A stretch of DNA of 64,000 bases, taken from Uliginosibacterium sp036017065. Lineage in GTDB: Bacteria; Pseudomonadota; Gammaproteobacteria; Burkholderiales; Rhodocyclaceae. Within the stretch, counting starts at the first letter, position 1; each line of letters starts with the position of its first letter. The stretch spans positions 62,001 through 126,000 of the forward strand of contig NZ_JAYXHR010000004.1 of NCBI RefSeq assembly GCF_036017065.1, in the 5' to 3' direction. Shown in pieces: positions 45,688 through 53,973 of this stretch. The translations under genes were made by a program, and so were the position numbers. The notes under the pieces are model-generated. The model had not been told where the DNA came from and did no database searches. It worked only from the letters and a program-made list of their open reading frames with translations.

Positions 45688-47076
45688 TCAGCTGCGCTTG
45701 ATCGCAAAACTCTCGACGTAGGCCTCCGGCTTCATCGGGTCGAACTCCTTGCCCAGCACCTTGAACTTCTTGTAGTTCTCCTTCGGCGGCGTGAGCCCCA
45801 CTTCGGCCATGCGCTTCTTGGCGTCGGTGAGCAGGAAGACGCGTTCGGCCACGTCCTTGTATTGCACGTCGCCCTTGATGTAGCCCCAGCGCTTCATCTG
45901 CGTGAGGATCCACACCGACATGGAGTACCAGGGCACGGGGTCGAAGTCGGCGCGGTCCGGTACGTTCTGCACCTGGCCCAGGCCGTCGGCGAAGCGGCCG
46001 GTGAGCACCTGCTCCAGCACCGTCTTCGGCTGGTTGAGGTAGGCGGCGGGCGACAGCACCTCGGCCATGATCGGGCGGTTCTTCGGGTCGCGCGCCATCT
46101 TCGATGCGGTGAGCACCGAGCGGTACAGCGCGGCGAAGGTGTTGGGGTTCTGCTTCACGAACTCCGCCGGCACGCCGAAGGCGCAGCAGGGGTGGCCGTC
46201 CCAGATTTCCTTCGACAGGATGTGGATGAAGCCCACTTCCTCGAACACCGCGCGCTGGTTGAACGGGTCCGGCCCCAGGAAGCCGTCGATGTTGCCGGCG
46301 CGCAGGTTGGCCACCATCTCGGGCGGCGGCACCACGCGGATCTGGATGTCCTTGTCCGGGTCCAGGCCGTGCTCCGCCACGTAGTAACGCAGCAGGAAGT
46401 TGTGCATCGAGTAGTCGAAGGGCACCGCGAACTTGAAACCCTTCCACATCTTCGGGTCGCGCTTGTCCTTGTGACGCACCGACAGCGTGATGGCCTGGCC
46501 GTTGGTGTTCTGGATGGTGGCGACGTTGATCGGCTGCGGGTTGGAACCCACGCCTAGCGAGATGGCCAACGGCATCGGCGCCAGCATGTGCGAGGCGTCG
46601 TATTCCTTGTTCATCACCTTGTCGCGGATCAGCGCCCAGCTTGCGGTCTTCACCACCTGCACGTTGAGGCCCTGCGCTTTGTAGAAGCCCAGCGGGTCGG
46701 CCATGACGATGGGGCTGGAGCAGGTGATGGGGATGAAGCCGATCTTCAGGTCCTTCTTCTCCAGCGGGCCTTTCTCCTGGGCCATCGCTTCCAGCGCACC
46801 GAAGGGGAACAGCGAGGACACTGCAGCCAGCGCGGTGCCGGAGCCCACCGCGCGCAGGAATTTGCGGCGCTGGTTGTCGTCCGGGAAGATCGCGCGCATC
46901 ACCGCGGACTCCAGCGTGCGACGCGTCATCGCTTCCGTGTCGGCGTCGGCGGCGAGGTCGGCAGACGCGGCAGGCGCAACCGTCGCAGCGTCGTGCTCCG
47001 CCTGCGAGTGGTGCTCGCCGCATGAGCAGGCGCCCAGTCGGTGGTCGGCGTTGAAGGGATCTTTCCAAGCGGACAT
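45688..47076 (-). CDS. cynA: Cyanate/nitrate-type ABC transporter substrate-binding protein, TAT-exported
   Basis: The 462-residue protein has a long N-terminus. RRKFLRAVGSGTALAAVSSL near residue 69 is a twin-arginine signal, preceded by about 65 residues including ACSCGEHHSQAEH, a possible metal-binding stretch. The mature receptor has KIGFIPITCSSPIVMADPLG and GFYKAQGLNVQVVKTASWAL, the NrtA/CynA family signature. It captures cyanate (or nitrate/bicarbonate-like anions) in the periplasm. The context with cynS favours cyanate. Export by TAT means it folds in the cytosol first, unlike many NrtA lipoproteins. Confidence 0.9.
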   Translation of the reverse strand: MSAWKDPFNADHRLGACSCGEHHSQAEHDAATVAPAASADLAADADTEAMTRRTLESAVMRAIFPDDNQRRKFLRAVGSGTALAAVSSLFPFGALEAMAQEKGPLEKKDLKIGFIPITCSSPIVMADPLGFYKAQGLNVQVVKTASWALIRDKVMNKEYDASHMLAPMPLAISLGVGSNPQPINVATIQNTNGQAITLSVRHKDKRDPKMWKGFKFAVPFDYSMHNFLLRYYVAEHGLDPDKDIQIRVVPPPEMVANLRAGNIDGFLGPDPFNQRAVFEEVGFIHILSKEIWDGHPCCAFGVPAEFVKQNPNTFAALYRSVLTASKMARDPKNRPIMAEVLSPAAYLNQPKTVLEQVLTGRFADGLGQVQNVPDRADFDPVPWYSMSVWILTQMKRWGYIKGDVQYKDVAERVFLLTDAKKRMAEVGLTPPKENYKKFKVLGKEFDPMKPEAYVESFAIKRS

Positions 47077-47119
47077 GCTGATTCTCCTGGCAGGGTGATA
47101 CGGGAAAGCTCAAAGGCCT

Positions 47120-47788
47120 TTATTGGGAAAGCTCGATGTCGTGGCGGTAGAACTCGTAGGCGCGGTGGTATTCCATGATCCGCGCCACATCCATGACGAA
47201 GGCGTCGTCGTAGCCGGCGCGGCGCAGCAGGTGGAAGCCCATCTCCATGCCGGCTGCGATGCCGCCGGCGGTGAGGATGCGGCCGGCATCCACCACGCGG
47301 GCGCGGCTGACGCGGCAGGTCGGCGCCATTTCGCCCAGGCGGTCGATCGGCGTCTTGCCCATGTGCGAGGACTCCAGCCGGTCCGGTTCCTTGCGGTTGG
47401 TGGCGGGCAGGCCGTCGAGCAGGCCCATGCGCGCATACACCCACGAGCCCGCGCCGACGCTGGCCAGCAGGCACCGGTCCGGCAGGCTGCGCACGTAGTC
47501 GTGCAGGTTGCGGTTGTGCATCTCCTGCCGCGCGCCGAAGCCACCGGGAATCAGGAAGGCGTCCAGGGCCGGGGTGTCGCCGAAGCCGTAGTTCGGCAGC
47601 ACCGTGATGCCAGCCTGGGTCTGCGTGGGTCGCAGCGTCTCGCCGACGAGGAAGACGTCGATCTCCGGGTCCAGTCGGCGCGCCACCGACAGCACGCCGG
47701 CGGGGGCGGCGTAGTCGATGATCTCGGCGTCCTTGAAGACGTAGATGCCGAGTCGGAAGCCGGTAATCCGGGTGCTGCTGCGATCCAT
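47120..47788 (-). CDS. DJ-1/PfpI (GlxA-type) domain protein lacking the nucleophile cysteine
   Basis: The 222-residue protein matches the DJ-1/PfpI domain of isonitrile hydratase/GlxA: FRLGIYVFKDAEIIDYAAPA, FLIPGGFGARQEMHN and, near residue 108, LLASVGAGSWVYARMGLLDG. In active relatives the elbow reads SVCTGA; here Gly112 replaces the Cys. TAGGIAAGMEMGFHLLRR is also typical. There is no C-terminal AraC HTH. It leads the cyn operon 43 bases before the receptor gene, so a role in sensing or handling a cyanate- or nitrile-related compound is possible. Confidence 0.8.
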   Translation of the reverse strand: MDRSSTRITGFRLGIYVFKDAEIIDYAAPAGVLSVARRLDPEIDVFLVGETLRPTQTQAGITVLPNYGFGDTPALDAFLIPGGFGARQEMHNRNLHDYVRSLPDRCLLASVGAGSWVYARMGLLDGLPATNRKEPDRLESSHMGKTPIDRLGEMAPTCRVSRARVVDAGRILTAGGIAAGMEMGFHLLRRAGYDDAFVMDVARIMEYHRAYEFYRHDIELSQ

Positions 47789-47859
47789 CGCACGCTCCTC
47801 GTTGGGGTGAGGCGATGGTGCGCGCGGCGTTCAACCGCCGGTATCGCGGTTGTCGTGAT

Positions 47860-47887
47860 TGCCTTGTAGTGCTGGCACTACAAGGCA
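47860..47887. promoter_or_regulatory. Perfect 28-base palindrome upstream of the cyn operon
   Basis: TGCCTTGTAGTGC and its exact reverse complement are separated only by TG. It is 72 bases upstream of the operon's first start codon and 66 bases beyond the end of the IclR-family gene. No T-run follows on either strand, so an operator is more likely than a terminator. Confidence 0.55.
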
Positions 47888-47952
47888 GGGGGCGATGCGG
47901 GCGTTGACGCCCGCGAAGGGAAGGATGGGTGCCCGGGCCGGGGCCCGTGCGC

Positions 47953-48747
47953 TCAGGCCACTTCGCGGCGGGGGTTCTTGAACAGGCTGGACGCGGCGCT
48001 GGCCTTGGCGACCTGCGCGGCGATGTCGAGCAGCACGTCGCCCAGCGACTCCATGCGCGCAGGGGTCAGCCGCACGGCCGGGCCGGCGATGGTGACGACG
48101 CCGATGGCGCGGCCGTCACGGTCCAGCACGGGGGCGGCCATTGCGGTCATGCCGGGAGCGAACATCTCGTTGATCATGCTGAAGCCGCGCTGGCGCGCCG
48201 CGCGCACCACGGTCATCACCGCCTTGATGGTGGTGGGTGCCCTGGGGCCGTAGTCCTCCGGCCGTGCGATGCCGGCTTTCGCCAGATGCGTCATGGCCTC
48301 GTCGTCGCCGAAGCTGGACAGCCAGGCATGGCCGGCGGCACTGCAGGAGAGCGGCACCGACATGCCCATGTCGGCGTCGTAGCGCAGGCCGCTGCGGGCC
48401 CCCTGCGCGCGGGCGACGAAGACCAGCGCGTCGCCATCCACCACCGCCATGCGCACCAGTTCGCCCGACGCGGCCGCCAACTGGTCGAGCAGGGGCTGGG
48501 CCACGTCCACGATGCCGGACTTGCTGAGGAAGGACAGGCCCATCGCCACCAGCTTGACGGTCAGCACGTACAGCCCGCTGTGCGGGTCCTGCCGCACGTA
48601 GCCGCAGCGCTGCAGCTCCGCCAGCAGGCGATGGCTGGCGCTCAGCGGCAGCTGCAGGTCGGTGGCCAGCGTGGAGATGGCACTGCCGTCCGGGCGCTCA
48701 GCCAGGTATTCCAGCACGGTGAAGGCGCGCTCCAGGGCTCCGCTCAT
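47953..48747 (-). CDS. IclR-family transcriptional regulator
   Basis: The 264-residue protein begins with the winged HTH (ALERAFTVLEYLAERPDG, then ATDLQLPLSASHRLLAELQR) and has the IclR effector domain with LVRMAVVDGDALVFVARAQG, SVPLSCSAAGHAWLS and GMTAMAAPVLDRDGRAIGVV. IclR-type regulators bind small carboxylic or aromatic acids. It is divergent from a TRAP receptor gene, with two IclR-box-like palindromes between. It therefore probably controls that gene and its own expression, and perhaps the aroQ gene behind it. Confidence 0.92.
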   Translation of the reverse strand: MSGALERAFTVLEYLAERPDGSAISTLATDLQLPLSASHRLLAELQRCGYVRQDPHSGLYVLTVKLVAMGLSFLSKSGIVDVAQPLLDQLAAASGELVRMAVVDGDALVFVARAQGARSGLRYDADMGMSVPLSCSAAGHAWLSSFGDDEAMTHLAKAGIARPEDYGPRAPTTIKAVMTVVRAARQRGFSMINEMFAPGMTAMAAPVLDRDGRAIGVVTIAGPAVRLTPARMESLGDVLLDIAAQVAKASAASSLFKNPRREVA

Positions 48748-48800
48748 GGTGACTCTCGCGAGGTGTAGGGGTTTCCGGAAATTGAATCATACCGGCCATG

Positions 48801-48833
48801 TGGAAGATATTTCAAAAATGGAAAATATTTCCA
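48801..48833. promoter_or_regulatory. Two tandem IclR-box-like operators
   Basis: TGGAAAATATTTCCA at 48819-48833 differs at one position from the known E. coli IclR box TGGAAATNATTTCCA. A second, weaker copy TGGAAGATATTTCAA lies at 48801-48815, 18 bases away centre to centre. Both are in the intergenic region between the divergent IclR gene and the TRAP receptor gene. Confidence 0.7.
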
Positions 48834-48894
48834 GTTGTGCTTGCCGGACCCGCCCGGCGATCGTGCCCACCACAGAAGACAGGAGACTCCGCTC

Positions 48895-49911
48895 GTGAAG
48901 ACCATCCTTCGTTCCTTGATTGCCGCCGGTCTCGCCGCCGGTTTCGTCGCGTCACTCGGCGTCCCGGCGTTCGCGCAGCAGGAGCGGATCATCCGCTTCG
49001 GCCACCTCAACAACACCGACCACCCGGTGAGCCTGGGCGTGAAGCGCTTTGCCGAGGTGCTCGCCACCAAGAGCGGCGGCAAGATGAAGGTGCAGGAATT
49101 CCCGGCCTCGCAGCTCGGCAACGAACTGCAGCAGCAGTCGGCCCTGCAGGGCGGCGTGCAGCAGATGTCGGCGCCCGCCACCACGTCGCTGGCAGGTGTC
49201 GTCAAGGAGTTCGGCCTCGTCGACTTCCCGTTCTCGGTCACCTCGTTCGCGCAGGCCGATGCACTGCTCGACGGCCCGCTCGGGCAGACACTCATCTCGA
49301 AGCTGCCGGAGAAGGGCCTGGTGGCGCTGGGCTACTGGGACCTCGGCTTCCGCAACGTCACCAACAGCAAGCGGCCGATCACGAAGGCGGAGGACCTGGA
49401 CGGCCTGAAGATCCGCGTCATCCCGAACCCGGTGTTCATGGACACCTTCAAGGCCTTCAAGGCCAACCCGCTGCCGATGCCCTTCGCCGAGCTGTACCCG
49501 GCGCTGGAGACGAAGGCGGTGGACGGCCAGGAGAATCCCTTCGCGGTGATTCTCTCCAACAAGTTCTTCGAGGTGCAGAAGTTCGTCAGCGCCACCAACC
49601 ACGTCTACGCCGCCAACATCATCCTGGTGAGCAAGAAGTTCTGGGACGGGCTGACGCCGGCCGAGCAGAAGTGGATGCAGGAGGCCGCCGAGGAATCGCG
49701 CGCCTACCAGCGCCAGGCCAGCCGCGCTGCCGCCGCCAAGGCCGTGGCCGACCTGAAGGCCGCCGGCATGCAGTACAACGACGTGAGCCCGGCGGAGCTC
49801 GGGCGCATGCGCCAGATTGCCCAGCAGGCGACCGAGCATTTCACCGCCCAGTACGACCCGGCCATCGTCAAGCTGTACCGCGACGAACTGACCCGCATCG
49901 GCAAGCAGTAA
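48895..49911 (+). CDS. TRAP transporter solute-binding protein (DctP family), GTG start
   Basis: The start is GTG 48895 (reading MKTILRSLIAAG) behind acaggaga; no ATG is suitable. The 338-residue protein has a signal peptide cut after PAFAQ and the DctP pattern: IRFGHLNNTDHPVSLGVKRF, FPASQLGNELQQQSALQGG, and NSKRPITKAEDLDGLKIRVI with the carboxylate-binding Arg. The segment AVDGQENPFAVILSNKFFEV is also conserved. TRAP receptors bind organic acids in the periplasm. The membrane subunits DctQ/DctM are not downstream; aroQ follows after 12 bases. A quinate/shikimate-type ligand is suggested by that context only. Confidence 0.9.
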   Translation: MKTILRSLIAAGLAAGFVASLGVPAFAQQERIIRFGHLNNTDHPVSLGVKRFAEVLATKSGGKMKVQEFPASQLGNELQQQSALQGGVQQMSAPATTSLAGVVKEFGLVDFPFSVTSFAQADALLDGPLGQTLISKLPEKGLVALGYWDLGFRNVTNSKRPITKAEDLDGLKIRVIPNPVFMDTFKAFKANPLPMPFAELYPALETKAVDGQENPFAVILSNKFFEVQKFVSATNHVYAANIILVSKKFWDGLTPAEQKWMQEAAEESRAYQRQASRAAAAKAVADLKAAGMQYNDVSPAELGRMRQIAQQATEHFTAQYDPAIVKLYRDELTRIGKQ

Positions 49912-49923
49912 GCAGGGGGCAGC

Positions 49924-50364
49924 ATGAAACTACTGGTACTGCATGGGCCGAACCTCAACCTGTTCGGCCGCCGCGAGCCGCACATCTACGGCACCACGAC
50001 GCTGGCGGAGATCGACGCGAAGCTGGCGGACATTGCGGAGTGCGCAGGCGTCACGCTGGCGACGCTCCAGTCCAACCACGAGGGTGCGTTGATCGACTTC
50101 CTGCACACGCACATCGACGACGCGCAGGGCGCGCTGCTCAACCCGGCCGGGCTGACCCAGCATGGCGTGCCGCTGCACGACGCCATCAAGGCCATGCCTT
50201 TTCCGGTGATCGAGGTGCACATGTCCAACATCGCCGCGCGTGAGAGCTGGCGGGCGCATTCCATCATCTCGCCGGCGGTGAAGGGCACTGTGCAGGGCCT
50301 CGGCCCGCACTCCTACTACGCAGCGCTGCGGGCATTGATCGACATGGTGCGCGATGGCGGGTGA
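49924..50364 (+). CDS. aroQ: Type II 3-dehydroquinate dehydratase
   Basis: A 146-residue type II enzyme with LHGPNLNLFGRREPHIYG, in which Tyr22 is the catalytic base; the flexible-loop Arg is at 16-17. LQSNHEGALIDFLH, LNPAGLTQHGVPLHDAI and VIEVHMSNIAAR (catalytic His) follow. It interconverts 3-dehydroquinate and 3-dehydroshikimate, in aromatic biosynthesis or in quinate catabolism. Its position 12 bases after a TRAP receptor under probable IclR control argues for the catabolic role. Confidence 0.94.
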   Translation: MKLLVLHGPNLNLFGRREPHIYGTTTLAEIDAKLADIAECAGVTLATLQSNHEGALIDFLHTHIDDAQGALLNPAGLTQHGVPLHDAIKAMPFPVIEVHMSNIAARESWRAHSIISPAVKGTVQGLGPHSYYAALRALIDMVRDGG

Positions 50365-50411
50365 TAGCGGGTGATGTGGCCTGATGCCTTGCGGTGGCAC
50401 GCAGTGCGATT

Positions 50412-50440
50412 GCGGCGGACCATGGTCCGCCGCTTTTTTT
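50412..50440 (+). terminator. Intrinsic terminator of aroQ
   Basis: Perfect palindrome gcggcggaccatggtccgccgc followed by seven T. It is 48 bases after the aroQ stop and ends the transcript starting at the TRAP receptor. Confidence 0.92.
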
Positions 50441-50543
50441 CATCGTGCCGGCGCGTCGACGATCCCGGTGCCCTTGAAAGACGTAGATGCCGGGACGGAA
50501 AACAGGAGTCCGGGCGTTGCTGCGTCCCGGCTGCGAGTGGCAG

Positions 50544-51344
50544 TCAGAGCATGCTGTCGAGGAAGGCGCGGCTGCGCGGGTGCTGCGGGTCGGCGAAGAA
50601 CTCGGCGGCGGGGCGTTCCTCGACGATCTGCCCCTGATCCATGAAGATCACGCGGTTGGCGACTTCGCGGGCGAAGCCCATCTCGTGCGTCACGACCAGC
50701 ATGGTCATGTGCTCGTCGGCCAGCGCGCGCATGGTGCGCAGCACCTCGCCGGTGAGCTCCGGGTCGAGCGCCGAGGTGGGCTCGTCGAAGAGCATGATGT
50801 CCGGCTCCATCGCCAGCGCGCGGGCGATGGCCACGCGCTGCTTCTGGCCGCCGGACAGACGCGCCGGGTAGGCATCGCGCTTGGCCGACAGGCCCACCTT
50901 GGCGAGCAGGGCTTCGGCCTGCTGCACGGCGACTGCGCGCGGCGTGCCCTTGATCGTCATCGGTGCCTCGATGATGTTCTGCAGCACCGTCATGTGCGGG
51001 AACAGGTTGAAGTGCTGGAACACCATGCCCATGCGCCGCAGGATGCGGCGCAGCCCGGCGTCCGGCGCGTAGCGGCAGCGGCCCTGCGCGTCGGTGTCGG
51101 CCAGTGTCTCGCCCTCGATCTCGATGCGTCCGGCATCGATGGTCTCCAAGTGGTTCAGGCAGCGCAGGAAGGTGCTCTTGCCCGAGCCGGACGGGCCGAT
51201 CACCGCGATGACCTCGCCGCGCCGCATCTCCAGCGACACGCCGCGCAGTACCTCGTGCTCGCCGAAGCGCTTGTGCAGGCCGCTGGCGCGGATCATCAAT
51301 TGCCGGCCGGTCTGGTTGTCGGGCGTGTCGGCCATGTCACTCAT
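50544..51344 (-). CDS. Polar amino-acid ABC transporter ATP-binding protein
   Basis: The 266-residue ATPase has Walker A GPSGSGKST near residue 52, Q-loop MVFQHFNLFPHMTVLQNI, signature LSGGQKQRVAIARALAMEP, Walker B IMLFDEPTSALDPEL and switch VVTHEMGFAREVA. This is the GlnQ/HisP class. Its start overlaps the permease gene by 8 bases; ATG 51335 is an alternative start. With the permease and receptor upstream it forms a complete uptake system for a polar amino acid. Confidence 0.92.
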   Translation of the reverse strand: MSDMADTPDNQTGRQLMIRASGLHKRFGEHEVLRGVSLEMRRGEVIAVIGPSGSGKSTFLRCLNHLETIDAGRIEIEGETLADTDAQGRCRYAPDAGLRRILRRMGMVFQHFNLFPHMTVLQNIIEAPMTIKGTPRAVAVQQAEALLAKVGLSAKRDAYPARLSGGQKQRVAIARALAMEPDIMLFDEPTSALDPELTGEVLRTMRALADEHMTMLVVTHEMGFAREVANRVIFMDQGQIVEERPAAEFFADPQHPRSRAFLDSML

Positions 51345-51990
51345 CGCTTACCGCGTAGCGTTTCTCCAGGGACTGGAAGCCCCAGGTCAGTACCAGCGTC
51401 ATCAGCAGGTAGAAGGCCGCCGCGACGATGAAGGGGGAGGTCGTGAAGTCCCGCTGCACCAGGCCGCGCGCGGCGCGCAGCAGGTCGTCCATGGCCAGCA
51501 CGTAGATCAGCGAGGTGTCCTTGACCAGCGTGATCGTCTCGTTGGACACCGGCGGCAGGATGCGGCGGATCATCTGCGGCAGCACGATGCGGCGCATGGT
51601 CTGCGGATAACTCATGCCCAGCACCTTGGCGCCTTCGTACTGGCCGCGGTCGATCGACTGGATGCCGGCGCGGAAGATCTCGGCGAAGTAGGCCGCGTAG
51701 TTGAGCACGAAGGCCACGATGGCGGCGGGGAAGTCCGGCAGGCGGATGCCCACCACCGGCACGAAGGGCAGGGCGAAGTAGATGAACAGCATCTGCAGCA
51801 TCAGCGGCGTGCCGCGCATGAGCCAGATGTAGCCATTGACCGCCGCGCCGAGCGCCCGCCAGCGCGAGATGCGCGCCAGGGCGAGCGACAGCCCCAGCGG
51901 AATGGCCAGCACGATGGTGATCAGGAACACCTGCAGGGTGACGATCGTGCCGTCGAGCAGCGGCGGGAGGATGCGCAGGAGGTAATCCAT
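51337..51990 (-). CDS. Polar amino-acid ABC transporter permease
   Basis: The 217-residue permease of the HisM/GlnP class: LLDGTIVTLQVFLITIVLAI at the start, WLMRGTPLMLQMLFIYFALP, NYAAYFAEIFRAGIQSIDRG and the EAA loop GQYEGAKVLGMSYPQTMRRI, then DTSLIYVLAMDDLLRAAR. Five membrane helices are seen. As only one permease is present, it probably forms a homodimer. It is between the receptor gene (92 bases upstream) and the overlapping ATPase gene. Confidence 0.92.
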   Translation of the reverse strand: MDYLLRILPPLLDGTIVTLQVFLITIVLAIPLGLSLALARISRWRALGAAVNGYIWLMRGTPLMLQMLFIYFALPFVPVVGIRLPDFPAAIVAFVLNYAAYFAEIFRAGIQSIDRGQYEGAKVLGMSYPQTMRRIVLPQMIRRILPPVSNETITLVKDTSLIYVLAMDDLLRAARGLVQRDFTTSPFIVAAAFYLLMTLVLTWGFQSLEKRYAVSDE

Positions 51991-52082
51991 GGCGGTGCGG
52001 ACGTCCGTGTTGCGGGCAGGCGGGAGCTAGCGCCGGCCCGGCAGGATGGCCGGTGCCGGATCGCGGTGCAAGGCCCGCCAGC

Positions 52083-52874
52083 TTATTTGACGATGTTCGA
52101 ACCGAACCACTGGGTGGAGATCTTCGCAGCGCTGCCATCGGCCTTCATGTCGGCCAGGGCCTTGTCGAGCTTGCCCAGCAGCTCGGTGTCGTCCTTGCGC
52201 ACGCCCACGCCGTACTGCTCGGTGCCGAAGTGCTCTTCCAGCACCTTGTAGGCGTCCGGCTTCTTCGCGGCGTAGTAGCGGCCCACCACTTCGTCGAGGA
52301 CGACGGCATCCAGGCGGCCGGTGCCCAGGTCCATCAGCGCGGTGACGTTGTCGCCGAATTTCTTCAGCGCGCCCAGCGTCTTCCGCGCCGGGTCCTTCTC
52401 CACCGCGTCCACCGCGCTGCTGCCTTCCTGCACGCCGACGGTCTTGCCGGCGAGGTCGGCCTTGCTCTTGATCGGCGACGCCGCGGCGACGATGACGATC
52501 TGGTGGTTCTCCAGGTAGGGCGCGGTGAAGCCGATGTTGGCGCGGCGCTCCTCGGTGATCGTCAGGCCGTTCCACAGCACGTCGATGCGGCGGCTGTTCA
52601 GCTCGGCCTCCTTGGCGCTCCAGTCGATGGGCTTGAACTCCACCTCCATCTCCAGCCGTTTGGCTGCCTCGCGCGCCATGTCGATGTCGAAGCCGACCAG
52701 GGTGTTGGCGTCGTCGCGGAAGCCCATGGGCGGGAAGTGGTCGTCCAGCCCGACGACGATCTTGGCGGGCGCCGCAGCCTGGGCCGGGGCTGAGGTCTCC
52801 TCCTGCTTGCTGCAGGCGGACAGGAGCAGGCCGGCGCTCAGCGCGGCGGTGGCCAGGAGGGTGAGTTTCTTCAT
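52083..52874 (-). CDS. Amino-acid ABC transporter substrate-binding lipoprotein
   Basis: ATG 52874 gives 263 residues with a lipobox LLSACSK near residue 20. The SBP family-3 pattern is complete: IVVGLDDHFPPMGFRDDANT, LVGFDIDMAREAAKRL, FKPIDWSAKEAELNSRRIDV and WNGLTITEERRANIGFTAPY with the Arg-Thr ligand-contact region. It captures a polar or charged amino acid at the outer face of the inner membrane. The specific ligand is not predictable. The gene heads the three-gene transporter operon. Confidence 0.92.
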   Translation of the reverse strand: MKKLTLLATAALSAGLLLSACSKQEETSAPAQAAAPAKIVVGLDDHFPPMGFRDDANTLVGFDIDMAREAAKRLEMEVEFKPIDWSAKEAELNSRRIDVLWNGLTITEERRANIGFTAPYLENHQIVIVAAASPIKSKADLAGKTVGVQEGSSAVDAVEKDPARKTLGALKKFGDNVTALMDLGTGRLDAVVLDEVVGRYYAAKKPDAYKVLEEHFGTEQYGVGVRKDDTELLGKLDKALADMKADGSAAKISTQWFGSNIVK

Positions 52875-53256
52875 GGCAGGGCGTCTTTCAGGAAGGGGCG
52901 GAAGCCGGTGGGCGGGGCAGCCGCAGTGGCCGCATGCCCGATGTCGCGGATTGTCCCTCCCGCCCTCCGCCAGCGGCAAGCCCGGGGGCGATGGAGTTTG
53001 ATCCAACCGCAAGGGTCCGCCTGCGGCGCTGGACGGCACGGTTCCAGTCCTGTCCCGGCGGCCTGTCCCTGGCCGGATGGCCCGCCAAAAGGGCAGGCGC
53101 TAGTGCCGTACGCGGGGGGCGGGCTATACAGGCGCATCGCCCTGCGTGCGGCCTTCATGAGCGTCCGCTTCGCGTGCTGTCGTGTGTCGTCTCATGCACC
53201 CTTTCGCGCTTCCTGCCCGGACCCGCCTGCCGACCATCCGCCAAAGCTCCGTTGCC
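52875..53256. other. Divergent intergenic region (382 bases)
   Basis: This stretch lies between the leftward amino-acid transporter operon and the rightward SLOG-CHAT-amidase operon. The frame of the SLOG gene is open upstream to 53182 but lacks a ribosome site. No clear palindromic operator is visible; the promoters of both operons should lie here. Confidence 0.5.
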
Positions 53257-53904
53257 ATGCCCACGCCACGCCAGGTCCTGCTCTTCGCCGGCCACATGAT
53301 CGACGCGCCACAGCGCAGCGAACCGCGTTTCCCCGCCGCGCTGGCCGATGCCGCCGCCGACCGCATCGCGCAGGTCCTGGCCTGGCTGGACGCCGGGCCG
53401 GAAGACCTGGCGCTGACGCAGGGGGCGGCCGGTGGCGACCTGCTGTTTGCCGAGGCCTGCCTGGCGCGAGGCGTGCCGCTGTGTTTCATGCAACCGCTGC
53501 CCGAGCCCGCATTCATCGCGGCATCCGTGCTGCCGGTGCAGGACGGCCCGCGCTGGCAGGCGCGCTACCAGTCGGTGCGTGCTGGCCTGCTGGAGGCGCC
53601 ACGGCAATTGCCCACGCCGTCCGTCGATGAGCAGGATGTCACGGGTGACGATGTGCCGTCGGGCGGTGCCGGTGATGGCGACGACGACAGCGAAGTATTC
53701 TCCCGCTGCAATCGGTGGCTGCTCCGCCATGCCTTGCGCCAAGGCGCGGAGCGGCTGCATTTCATCTGCCTGTGGGATGGTCTGTCCGGCGATGGTGACG
53801 GTGGCACCGCGCACCTGTGCGCGCTGGTGGAGCAGGCGCCACCCGGCACATGGCAGGTCCACCGCATCCGGCCGCAGGATCTGGCCGCATCGCACGCGCG
53901 CTGA
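53257..53904 (+). CDS. SLOG/TIR-like ligand-sensing domain protein
   Basis: ATG 53257 gives 215 residues; an alternative start is 53182. The core VLLFAGHMIDAPQRSEPRFP ... LALTQGAAGGDLLFAEACLA, then VPLCFMQPLPEPAFIAASVL, is a Rossmann-like nucleotide-binding unit of the SLOG/LOG (TIR-like) type: a G-H start, a central GAAGGD loop and an acidic helix. The C-terminal strand RLHFICLWDGLSGDGDGGTA completes it. Such domains sense or process nucleotide-derived ligands and occur next to CHAT proteases in predicted conflict systems. The next gene is 69 bases on, on the same strand. Cytosolic; no signal peptide. Confidence 0.6.
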   Translation: MPTPRQVLLFAGHMIDAPQRSEPRFPAALADAAADRIAQVLAWLDAGPEDLALTQGAAGGDLLFAEACLARGVPLCFMQPLPEPAFIAASVLPVQDGPRWQARYQSVRAGLLEAPRQLPTPSVDEQDVTGDDVPSGGAGDGDDDSEVFSRCNRWLLRHALRQGAERLHFICLWDGLSGDGDGGTAHLCALVEQAPPGTWQVHRIRPQDLAASHAR

Positions 53905-53973
53905 CCGACACGCTTACATCACCTTTCATCACATCTTCAACCTGCCCGCAGCCCTGATCCCACCAGGACGATC

